Part shown: piece by piece, positions 31,968-40,965 of the stretch
Numbering within the stretch: position 1 is the first letter of the stretch
Layout: every line of letters starts with the position of its first letter
Assembly (NCBI GenBank): GCA_010405405.1
Contig: MU004235.1
Span: 1,968,718-2,032,717 of the forward strand
Direction: 5' to 3'
Origin: Microthyrium microscopicum
Taxonomy: Eukaryota; Ascomycota; Dothideomycetes; Microthyriales; Microthyriaceae
DNA length: 64,000 nt
Made by a program: the position numbers and the translations under genes
The notes under the pieces: generated by a model
The model's database searches: none
The model's input: the letters and a program-made list of their open reading frames with translations, nothing else
Told to the model about the DNA's origin: nothing

Positions 31968-32667
31968 TTAAGCCTTCTCGATGTCTTGTTCCTCATCCCC
32001 GTCCTTCTCCGTCTCTCCCCCCTTTTTTGCCTTTTTCTTAGCCTTCAGATATGGACATAGTAGGTGACAAAATCGATCCTGGCAGAGAGGGCAGTCGCGT
32101 GGCCAGATCTTCTCCGGTTTATCTAAGCGCATTAACGACGCTGGTATCATAATGTAGCACAATTTACTAACCTTCTGCTGGTGGAGGTGATGGATTCACT
32201 CGTACAAAAGCTGAAGTTAAAGGATTGAACCACCAATTTTCGTTTTCGGGGGAGTTCCAAAATTGTGAACAAACGGGAGGACGATTGGCGACATACCCTA
32301 TCAGAATGTTAGCTCAGATTATGGATCGTTAAACGGTATAGATGACGTGGCTCTATGATCCTCCCCAAGCTCTTCACCCGAGGTGCTAGTAGGAGCCATA
32401 GAAACCAATAGTGACACGTCATTTACTTTGCAAGTCAACGTTGTTGGGGAGAGGTATGCGAGCAGAATGGTGCTTACATCTGGCTATGGCTAGATGATAG
32501 TCGTAGGATGCATGCTGGAAGAAGTTGTTCGGCCGAATGGATGCTCTGTGGGCTGCAAGGCGTCGTTGTTTGTCCTCGTTATTCTTCTGTCTCTCTCTAG
32601 ATTCTTTCAGCCGCTGGACATGTCCATTAGTCTGGTCGAGATGTTTGGATTCACTACGAAGGCGCAT
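31968..32667 (-). CDS. Array copy S, three exons
   Basis: Exons 32478-32667, 32172-32297 and 31968-32122 give 156 aa. Both introns are phase 1: the first is 180 bp (GTAAGCAC...CTGATAG), the second 49 bp (GTTAGTAAA...GCGCTTAG). Exon 1 (MRLRSESKHLDQTNGHVQ) is an Arg/Lys-rich helix. Exon 2 begins at a split Trp codon and carries the CS motif PPVCSQFWNSPEN. It is 126 bp, a symmetric 1-1 exon. The module is KPEKIWPRDCPLCQ, then DRFCHLLCPYL, with a Lys/Glu tail. All cysteines are intact. Confidence 0.75.
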
Positions 32668-33057
32668 TTTGCGTATCGATGGCGACTGGCGGAGGTAGGA
32701 GGGGAGTGGATGACGATGGGTTTTGTCTGTGTATTAGGTAGGACGATGGGTTTTGTCTGTGTAGGTATTAGGTAGGACGACAAGAATTGTTTTATAGGCG
32801 TGAAGTGTGGCAAATATCAATAAATAGCGAAAGAGCGACCCGCTAGCCGCCCAGCACTTACCTTATTGCGACCGCAAGCTTGATATCGCTTTCTAAATTA
32901 GGAAGTATTCAACAAGGCGAATAGGCATCGACTCTCGCCCACTCAGAAATGGAAGGAGCAATAGTCACACCCAAGGCAATCTATCAGACGATATAGAATT
33001 ATAGCCGATTTCATAAGAAGACCGCCAACTGGCTGGGTAGCACCAGCACATCAAAGC
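32668..33057. other. Array spacer with a ~30-bp duplication
   Basis: Spacer between copies S and T. Positions about 32712-32779 contain two copies of a unit with acgatgggttttgtctgtgt followed by attaggtag. No gene. Confidence 0.4.
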
Positions 33058-33740
33058 CTACACATTTTCCGCCTTTGCCTGTTCCTCTTCCTCGCGCTCC
33101 TTGGTTTCCTGTTCCTTCTTCTTCTCCGCCAGCAAATATGGGCATAGCAGATGACAGAATCGGTCTTGGCACAAAGGACAATCTCGAGGCCAAACTTCAA
33201 CCTCGACTTCTGTAAATCTGTTAGCAACGTCTAGTGATTGACTAGACATCAGAACAATCTGACCCTTCTTTTCCGTCTCAAACACAAGCGGCGGTGGCGA
33301 CCACAGCGACAAATTATGCGGCTCACGGACAAGAGTCATGTAATCCTTAAGGACTCTATTCAACAAGTGATATTGGGTGTATTCACGCCATCCCCCTTCA
33401 GAGCAACTTTGGCCAGGTGCGGGACGGGCTATAAAGACCATTAGTTCCGATTTCGTGGACAAGACAGCACAGGAGACCCACGGGTTGATGCGTTATATAG
33501 CTCACGCATTCTAGCTAACATAAGCGTGCGCCGCGCAGTGTATTGCGAAGCTTGGAAAGCACGAAGTCTTCTGGAACGAGGATCCGCAGCTGGTTGAAAT
33601 TCCTGGGAAGCACGAAGTCTTCTGGAACGAGAATCAGCTGCTGGTTGTGATTCCTGGGAAGCACGAAGTCTTCCAAGGCGTCCTTGGCGAGCTGTTGGAT
33701 GGTGCAACGAAGACCCGCGTGTAGTATAATCAGGGCGCAT
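33058..33740 (-). CDS. Array copy T, N-terminal 17-residue repeats
   Basis: Exons 33506-33740, 33264-33428 and 33058-33209 give 183 aa; all introns are phase 1. Exon 1 encodes nearly three tandem copies of RRLRASQEFQPAADPRS from a 51-bp repeat (about 33545-33690). The symmetric middle exon (165 bp) has the CS motif GQSCSEGGWREY and ends PPLVFETEKK, which copy U shares. Intron 2 (33210-33263) is 54 bp, stopless, with a weak GTCAGA donor, so the in-frame retained form may be the main product. The module is EVEVWPRDCPLCQ, then DRFCHLLCPYL, with a Glu/Lys tail. Confidence 0.75.
33545..33690. repeat. 51-bp repeat inside copy T
   Basis: Nearly three direct copies of a 51-bp unit containing gaagcacgaagtcttctgga, in frame in exon 1 of copy T, encoding RRLRASQEFQPAADPRS-type units. 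Confidence 0.85.
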
Positions 33741-34031
33741 TTTCGCGAATTGGGCAACGTAGGCTGTGAGCGCGCAGAATGTATTGTGTGGACAAAAGAG
33801 TTTAGATCAATGGCTGTAGGCGGTGGGTGGAAGAAGTGGAGGATGAATTGAACGAAGCAGAGGAAGTGAGAAGCTTAAAGAAGAACAATCTCAGAGGTTG
33901 GAGGACGAGACCAGGAACTACAGGTGACAGAACGTGTTAGGTAGGCGTCACGGCTCCTGTTCCCTTGAGCGACTCGAGGCAAGTTTTGAGCGAATTGTTG
34001 GCAACATGTCAGATGGAAGTAGCTTTTCACC

Positions 34032-34687
34032 TCATATGTCCTCCTGTTCCTTCATTTCGTCGCTGTCATCCATGGTATTCTGCTCCGATTCGTTTTCCTG
34101 CTCCGATTCGTTTTCCTGTTCCTCTTGCTTCTCCTTCGCCTTCCGCTTCTCACTAGCTCTGAGATACGGACACAGTAAATGACAAACTCGATCCTGGCAA
34201 AGTGGACAATCCCGCGGCCAAATTTCAACTTTGTCTTCTAAGATTTGTTAGTATCGCCTTATGACTCCGAACATGAGCATAAGCTCACCCTTCTTGTCCG
34301 TCTCAAACACTAGCGGTAGTGGCGTTTTCTGAAAATACGAGATTCGCGCCTCATCGAGGAGAGCAAACTTCTCATTAAGCATGTCCATTTGGAGGTCGCG
34401 AGATGATTTCCCATGGGAACAAGATTGGGGGTTGGTCTGATGCCCTAGATAAACCGTCAGCTTAGGTTCAGTGAAAGCACAAGAGACTTACAAGCCAACC
34501 ACTGATCCATTTCACTGAATCTGTCCCGCAGGCATCTTCGGAGTGCTGCCCGCCGTGCTGCGTTATGCGCTTGAAGTCTTCTGAGACGACGAGCTAGGTT
34601 GGGTGTTGGGTTGCGCTTAAACTCATCGTCTAGGGCATCTGTCGGATGGCGGAATGGCGACGTGCTTGTGTTGGAATCACGGCGCAT
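34032..34687 (-). CDS. Array copy U, sister of T
   Basis: Exons 34492-34687, 34289-34444 and 34032-34237 give 185 aa. Exon 1 (MRRDSNTSTSPFRHP) is an Arg-rich helix (NLARRLRRLQAHNAARRAAL). The middle exon begins at a split Trp codon, is symmetric 1-1 (156 bp), holds the CS motif PQSCSHGKSSRDL and ends LPLVFETDKK, almost identical to copy T. The module is KVEIWPRDCPLCQ, then DRVCHLLCPYL, and a Glu-rich tail with a duplicated QENESE unit. All cysteines are intact. T and U are likely the product of a recent duplication followed by replacement of exon 1. Confidence 0.8.
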
Positions 34688-35047
34688 TTTTGGATATGAA
34701 CCGTTCCGCGTTATTTAGTAGAAGTAAGACTCTCCGAGAGGATCTGCGGTGCGCAAGAAAGAACAAAGTTGGTAAGGATGGCGGGTAGTGGTGGAATGAG
34801 ATGAAGATGGACAGATTCAGAGGGCGAAAGGTAGAAAAGATGGACAGATTCAGAGGGCGAAAGGTAGAAAGGCGTAAACAAGCTGGCACAGACGAAGACG
34901 GCAAGAGCAATGCGAAATAGGACTTATTCGCTTTTTTGAGGTGACGCACCGGGAGTGAATGGGAGGACCGGATTTCAAGCAAGATATTGGACCAGAGCTG
35001 TTTTTGATCAATTGTAATGAAAAGTTTCTTATTGTTCTGCTTGCTTT
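34688..35047. other. Array spacer with a 33-bp duplication
   Basis: Upstream of copy U. Positions 34805-34870 are two exact-looking direct copies of a 33-bp unit starting agatggacagattcagaggg. No gene. Confidence 0.5.
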
Positions 35048-35697
35048 TCACAGGCCGCTACTCTTAAAGTTCTGCTCCTCTTCGTCTTCTTGTGCCTCCT
35101 CAGCTTTCTGCTTCTCACTAGCTTTCAGATATGGGCATAGTAAGTGACAGAACTTTGTCTGACACAATGGACAATCCCTAGGCCACGGCTTCTCCCCTTT
35201 CTCCTTCTCTGACTATCATTAGCACCGATAGTCTTTTTCAATTCAATAAAAGCACGTACTGCCCCAAGCATGGTCAAAAGATTCCACGAAGGTATCCAAA
35301 ATATCATCGAGGTCGTCTAAGGAGGTTACTCTGAATGTGGGACGCTCAGAGCAGAATGTTCTGCCCGGGTTGACTGCTTAGCATGTCAGCTTAGTCCTGT
35401 CAATTAAACTTTGTTTACGAGGGGGATATGACCGATAGTTCCTTGAGCGTTGATGATGCTCGCGGTCAAGGCTTGCAGTTGTTGCGAGAAAGCTTGGATG
35501 CTTTGGTTGACAGCGATCCAATTTCGAGGAGGCTGGTGTGGTGGGTTTTGCATTTTGGCGAGAGTTATGTTTTGTTGGCGGTTCGAAGGAAGACTGATGG
35601 AACGTGGCGGGAGAGACAGATGGTGTCGAAGCTGTGGGGTATTTGGTGATGGTAAAGTTGGATTTACTTGAAGCTCATGAGGTGGCCATAAAGCCAT
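35048..35697 (-). CDS. Array copy V, three exons
   Basis: Exons 35433-35697, 35260-35373 and 35048-35208 give 179 aa from the MALWPPHELQ methionine (upstream Met codons at 35730 and 35781). The symmetric middle exon (114 bp) contains the CS motif GRTFCSERPTFRVT and an acidic stretch DDLDDILDTFVESFDHAW. The intron 1 donor that keeps frame is GTCATA, which is weak; a GTAAAC site nearby would break the frame, so the exon 1 junction is uncertain. The module is KGEKPWPRDCPLCQ, then TKFCHLLCPYL, with a Glu-rich tail. All cysteines are intact. Confidence 0.68.
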
Positions 35698-35833
35698 TGA
35701 GATGCAAACAACGTTGGAGCTAATAATCATGGGAGCCGTGATATGAAGCAACTTGATAGACTGCCACCGCGACGACAACAATATATCGCGATTTCTATCA
35801 TCCCATGTACATTTAGCAGTATCAGCTCAATGT

Positions 35834-36490
35834 CTACATTCTATCGACCTTCTTTCCAGCCTTGGCTTTTCGTCCCTTTTCGACAACCTGCCACTCTCCT
35901 CGCTTGACTTCCTCTTCATACTTCCATTTCGCCTCACGCTCCATTCGCTCCGCTCGCATCCGTGCTTCTTCGCGCTTCTGCTCCTCCTCATGTTTCTGTT
36001 CCTCAGCCCGCTTGTTCGCCGCCCTCAAGTACGGACACAACAAGCTGCACACGCTCACCTGGCATAGCGGGCAGTCTCTAGGCCATGGTGTTTCGGACTC
36101 TTTCGGCTTTTCCTCTTCTATCTTCTCCTGGTCTAGTGAAAGTTAGCATCGCTTTGGTCTGATATAGGAGAAAATACGTACAGTTTTTCGTGGAGCGAAA
36201 AGGGAAAAAATACATGAGCAAACGATCAGAGTAGGCACCAAACGAGGCAGTCGACATTTCTGAACAATTGACATGGCGGTTCGCCTGACGCCCTATCGAC
36301 TTGTTAGTTAGACTGCCGATTTGTACTGGGTTGAACGGCCTTTACAGTTGACAACGCCCTGAAGCTGCAGTTGTCTGATTGCTGCCAATGCATTCCTTCG
36401 ATTTGACACCCACAAGTCGGTCGCGGCCAGACGTCGTGCTTTGCGCTGCACCTCCTCAAGGCTTTTGCGCCCTTTGCGACTTTTTGGCAT
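35834..36490 (-). CDS. Array copy W, rightmost member
   Basis: Exons 36346-36490, 36182-36292 and 35834-36132 give 184 aa. Exon 1 (MPKSRKGRKSLEEVQRKARR) is a basic helix like those of S and U. The symmetric middle exon (111 bp) starts at a split Trp codon and has the CS motif HVNCSEMSTASFG. The module is SETPWPRDCPLCQ, then VSVCSLLCPYL, followed by a 70-residue Glu/Lys/Arg helix (HEEEQKREEARMRAERMERE). All cysteines are intact. The frame is open upstream of the chosen start to 36805. The vacuolar transporter gene follows on the same strand. Confidence 0.78.
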
Positions 36491-36950
36491 GTTCGCAAGT
36501 GTTGTATGTAGTTTGCTTGATAAGAGTATTGAATGGTAGGCTTGAAGACTGTCTCGCCTGCAGATGGAGAGGAGGTAGTGAAGTTGAAGTTGTGGAGGAC
36601 CAGCAGAGGTCGAGTATGAGCAACTAGTACTCGAGACAAGTGAACACTTCTCGCTGTCTGAGATCGAGCAACTGCTTGTTTTGGCACCAGGATATGATTG
36701 CCTGAGGGCCGAAGTCTTGAGCAGGTGAGATAACATTTCGGCTGAAGTATCACCCCCAATGTGGAAATATGAAGAAGCAGACTCGACACCAAGCAAGGCA
36801 GGCAAGGCAGGTCCAACCCACTCCCAAGAAGAGACGCAATAAACGAAGACAGAAAGACAAAAAGATAGATAACAGAAAGAATGAACAGCTCTATAGATTA
36901 CATGTACACGAGCATCTAATCTACTACATTAGTACCTCTAAAGACCAGCA

Positions 36951-39239
36951 TTACCTTGAATCGCAATATCCCGGCGGTTTCGTCGAATGGCCCGTAACCC
37001 AGCTCTTCACCGTCAACGACGTAGTATACACCATGCCCACGATACCAAATATTATTAGCACGATGTCCGCCAGCCTTTGCTGCCAGGTTTTTGAGACAGC
37101 TCTATAGTGTAGCATTGGCTATGAAAGCATTTAGCAGGAGGAAAAATCATGTAGCGGAGGGGGGGTGGAAAGACTTACGGGATAGATATAGACAAGCGGA
37201 ATACAAGCAAAGCTGCCCACCAGCGCCACAAATTTGTCGAGATCATCAGCGCCGATCCACGCTATCAGTGCACATAGCACCACCATGAAGAATCGATATA
37301 CGTTTTTGATCCATTTCGTCTTCTGACTCACACGGCCTGATCGTGCGCGCTTGAAGATGAACTTGGACGTAATCTCAATCGCCGGGAAAAATTGCAGCGG
37401 CGTGGAAAGCAAGATGGCCAACGAGTAGATGAACTGCACCGCATTGACGAACTTATTGTCCTGTGGCATGTTGAGAATGACGACAGTTTTCGTTTTTGAT
37501 CCAAAGGCTGCGTAGGATAGCGCGCCCATGCTGGTGAAGATTATGGTGATTATGATCATCACGAAGCCAAGCACCGGTGGGAACTTGCGGGGCTGCGCCA
37601 TGGATTCTTGGATGGGGATGATAAGGCCGATTCCTTCGAAGGTGAAGATGGCGGTGCCAATGAAAAGTGTCCAGTCCTTGGGGTTGAAGAGGGCGATGTC
37701 GGAGACTCCGTGGTTTCCGACGAGTGTTATAATGTCGTAGTAATACAGATACAAGAGACCAAGGAGGATGAAAACGTCAGCGACGATGGCAATTTTCTGG
37801 ATGTTTTGGATGTTTCGATACAGTGAGAGCGGGAGGAAGATGACCATTTGCATGAGAATGAGGTATGTGATGCTGATCTCTGTCTTGCAGTTCGTGACAG
37901 CGAGGATGAATGCTTGTAAGTTTTCAGAAACGAAGACTATGTAAGCGGAGGAAAAGCCGATTTGGCTTATGACGAGGGAAAAGTTGATGAGTGTACGCAT
38001 AGGTCTTCCATACAGTTGATATCCCATGCCTCCGAACGAAGCTGGAATGGCAATCCTGGTGGATACGAGAAGGAGGAAGCAGTAGTAGCTGAGTGAGGCG
38101 ACAAAAAGAAGGACTAGACTACTGAACAACATGCCGCCGTTGAGAAAGGCCTTGGGGAGGAAGAGAACGCCAGTTCCAACAAAGGATTTGAGAAGGAGGA
38201 GGGTAGCTCCCTTAGGACTGGCACCATGCTTAACTTCTTTTCTCTTCTTACGCCGCTTGCCTGGAGAGCCAAGAAGAGCAGTATCTTCAGTTGGTTCCTC
38301 GTCTTCTCTTGGTGTGTCTGATGTGAGATAGTCGTCTGTGTCATCAATCTCGTCGTCCAACTCCTCACCGGCAAAGTGACCATAAAGACTAAGAAATTCG
38401 AGGAAGCTGGTGGTCAGGATCTGTGGCTGCTGTGGTTGAGTCGAAGAACTCGACTCGCCAATGCCTGTTCTACTACTAGGTGATGGACTGGGCGCAGTTC
38501 TTCGAATATAATTTCTTCGAAATCCTCCAGGCTGCTTGATGGAGTTGATATTGAGAGTCTCTTCTTGTGCGGTAGGGCGATCCATGGTGAATGATTTCCG
38601 TCTAGTAGAATGTGCTTCAGCATCTTGTTGCTCAACAAATCGATATATCGGACGAGTAACATCACCCCCCTGTAGTCTTAGACTAGAAAACTCGTCCTCG
38701 TCGAGACCTGGAGCAACGCTTTCAGTATCAAGTTGTCCAGCTCCGTTTCTACCAGGACTGCTAGATATCGGGCCAGCAAGATGTCTTTTGACGACCTCGA
38801 GGTCATCTTTGAGAAAGCTAGGGTTTCCCGTTGCCGGATCGAATGAACCATGGTGAGCACCAGTCCCGCTGTGGGCCTGCGAAACTGGCGACATTGCCCG
38901 GATTGGGGGAGTACCCGCAAACCGAGGAGGACTGTTGGCAGAGCCTCTTAAAGCTGCAGCCAAAGCAGATTCACCCCGGCCGACCGATGGAGAAGGTCCC
39001 TTGCTCTTATCCGCACCTTCCAGGGGCGTAGTATGAGATTCGGCGTCATGATCTTGTAATTGTTGTGGGGTGGGTATCTGGCGAACTGGAGGGGTCCCAA
39101 CGAAGGAGGCAGGTACTGGGGAGCCAAGACGAGCTATTGAAGCGGCTCGGATATGAGCATGAGAACCAGCGGGAGAAGAGTCTCTACGAAAAGACGTGGA
39201 TGGGACGGGCTGCGGGGACGATTGGCGTGGACTGGACAT
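36951..39239 (-). CDS. Vacuolar amino-acid transporter, AVT3/AVT4 (SLC36) type
   Basis: Exons 37179-39239 and 36951-37118 give 742 aa. A long hydrophilic N-terminus (about 340 residues, Ser/Pro-rich with two GTPP-R repeats and an acidic patch) precedes the transporter core, which starts GATLLLLKSFVGTGVLFLPK, the hallmark of the AAAP family. About 11 membrane segments follow, with FEGIGLIIPIQESM in the middle. The last exon was found from the family pattern: YIYP joined to PMLHYRAVSKTWQQRLADI, then GMVYTTSLTVKSW. Fungal relatives export neutral amino acids from the vacuole. The extended N-terminus is typical of filamentous-fungal members and may be a regulatory region. Confidence 0.9.
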
Positions 39240-39979
39240 GTTGGAGGGTAGCTAGATGAAAAGAAAGAATGGCAGTGAGGAGAATGAGTGCAGGACGAGT
39301 GTAGAAAGACTATGAAGTAGCATAGAGAAGTGTCGAGTAGAGATTTCACAGCATCACGAGCAGTGGTTTTGGAGATCAGCTGGGCATCAGTGGCTGGAGG
39401 CCGTTCAAGGTACTCTTGTAAGGGCGAGCGAGTGTTGTGGGGGGGTGAAGGCCTTGTTGCAGAGCTTGCCTACAGTTGTGAGCTTGTGAGCTGCAAAGGA
39501 TTCTGATCCTGGATCCTGGGAATCAACTCCACGTGCGCCACCAATTTTCCATGTGGTGGCCATGCAGCTAACGCCACAACTACCACTTGACTCCTTTTCG
39601 AGAATCATACAACTTCGACATAAGACAAGTTGGTCTAAGAAATGCAGTTTTTTGAGCAATGCTACTAAAGGCCTGATGAATTCCTTGAAGGGAGAACTTG
39701 AACAAAGCAAATACATCTGTGCCGATGAAAGAGGCCGCAGAGCAGGAATCCCAATACTGTTCTGTTGAACAAGTAGAGCAAGTAGTCATCGAAGTCGCGA
39801 TTCCAGGCTGAGGGCTGTAATTGCGTTTGAGAAGTACTAGATAGCATAGCAGACCAGCGCTATCATGCATACCTCAGTGCCGCAAGATCAACCTCCGATG
39901 CCCTTGTTGCGTACATCAACGTCCATGGAAAAGTTGCTACCCAAACTCTTCCATTTCGAACAAATACTAACATAATCAG
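39240..39979. other. Intergenic, divergent promoter region
   Basis: Between the AVT gene (minus) and the DUF6594 gene (plus). It should contain the promoters of both and the missing first exon of the DUF6594 gene; a candidate ATG lies at 39868 but no convincing donor joins it in frame. No other gene seen. Confidence 0.4.
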
Positions 39980-40965
39980 TAGCTCAGCAGGCACTGCTAC
40001 ATTAGATCACCCCAGCGATCTTCGATCAACTGCGAATACATCCACTGTAAAGGACATCTCCGCCCAAACAATTAGCCCAGGCACTCCAAACAATCTAGCA
40101 GACTTTCAGCCAACGCCAGGCTCTCACGATAAAAGTGCCATCCTTGAGGATCAACAAAAAGCTATCTACAAAGAATGTACCAGTACTGCCCACGACGATA
40201 AATGGAACATCCGCCGCTTTGAGCAATTATCCTTCATCAGCCTATACAACACGCATCTCGAAATCATGACCCTCGAGGCCGAAATTGATGACACAAAAGG
40301 AGTCATGCCACAAAAGACTCAAGAACGATTACGGAATCTGTTGCAAAGTTATAGCGAAGCAGTACGAAACATTGAGTACATGACAAAATTTCCCACCCTG
40401 CGATTCGATCTAGCATTCAATCGAAGCAACACTCTATTCCCCTGTGTGCAGCCGAAGATGGCCGACAGCTTTGACTACTGCAACTTTCGTCCTGCATCGT
40501 TGGCCGTTGATCAGGTACGGAGCTTTCTCCAAAAGATTTTGCCGCAGAAGCTCGTACTTGGCGATGCGTCGTTATTTTATAAATTGTATAAGCGCAGAGC
40601 TAATGGTAACTACTCTTTCTCCCTCTCTCTGTTGAACCTTGTTGTCGCCAAATACTGAATCAGCTGACCGAATTACTTCAGAGGTACCAAGGCCGAAACA
40701 GCTATCGCCAATAGTTGATGGGTTCGCACGAATCATTGTGGCCATAACAGGAGGAGTATTTCTGCTTGTTCCAATGATTATCATGACTTGGGTGACGAAT
40801 GCTCATATTCGATTGATAATTGTGTCAGTGGCAGTATTGTGGTTTGCAATCTCGATTGCGGTGACTAGCAAGGCGACAAATCAAGAGCTAATGGGGGCAA
40901 CCGCTGCGTATACTGCCGTCTTGGTCGTGTATATAGGCACTACGAGCAGCTCCACAGGCAATTGA
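39980..40965 (+). CDS. DUF6594-type membrane protein (5' end uncertain)
   Basis: Exon 39980-40605 follows a TACTAAC...AATCAG acceptor; exon 40682-40965 follows a phase-1 intron. The coding part shown is about 302 aa. Typical family features: an N-terminal helical block (RRFEQLSFISLYNTHLEIM, TLEAEIDD), the stretch LVLGDASLFYKLYKRRAN, then PRPKQLSPIVDGFARIIVAI and C-terminal membrane helices (GGVFLLVPMIIMTW, LIIVSVAVLWFAISIAV). The family is widespread in filamentous ascomycetes and its function is unknown. The start codon was not found with confidence; an internal Met at 40266 would remove part of the domain. Confidence 0.78.

Larger units (their letters stand above)
11085..36490 (-). repeat. 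Head-to-tail array of 23 paralogues (WPRxCPLCQ / CxLxCPYL family) plus relics
   Basis: Every copy is on the minus strand, about one per kilobase. Common plan: a variable N-terminal exon; a Cys-Ser motif, usually CSE/CSD/CSA; a phase-1 intron of 49-65 bp; then a last exon with WPR[D/N/G]CPLCQ, three residues, C[H/S/D]L-x-CPYL, and a Lys/Glu-rich tail. The four cysteines are CX2CX4CX3C; the residue after the third is His, Ser or Asp, so His is not required. Most copies have no signal peptide and none has a membrane segment. Copies are named A to W from left to right in the entries below. Spacers of 250-900 bp between copies hold minisatellite-like duplications and unassigned short ORFs but no other gene family. 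I do not recognise this family. Confidence 0.93.

Noticed and set aside
21202-36146. Many plus-strand ORFs containing Tyr-Gly-His-Ser-Lys or similar across the array
   Set aside because: They are antisense shadows of the conserved last exon of the minus-strand genes; the recurrence follows from the conserved module.
11085-36490. Interpreting the array as a transposon family or a CRISPR-like repeat
   Set aside because: Units have introns, open frames and variable exons, no terminal repeats, no target duplications and no regular spacer length.
11807-36490. Calling the module a RING, GATA or retroviral zinc knuckle
   Set aside because: Spacing CX2CX4CX3C in about 13 residues fits none of them, and His is not conserved.
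11807-36490. Calling the family secreted effectors
   Set aside because: Except for a possible leader in copy H, none has a signal peptide, and charged Lys/Glu tails and an NLS-like tail (L) favour an intracellular place.
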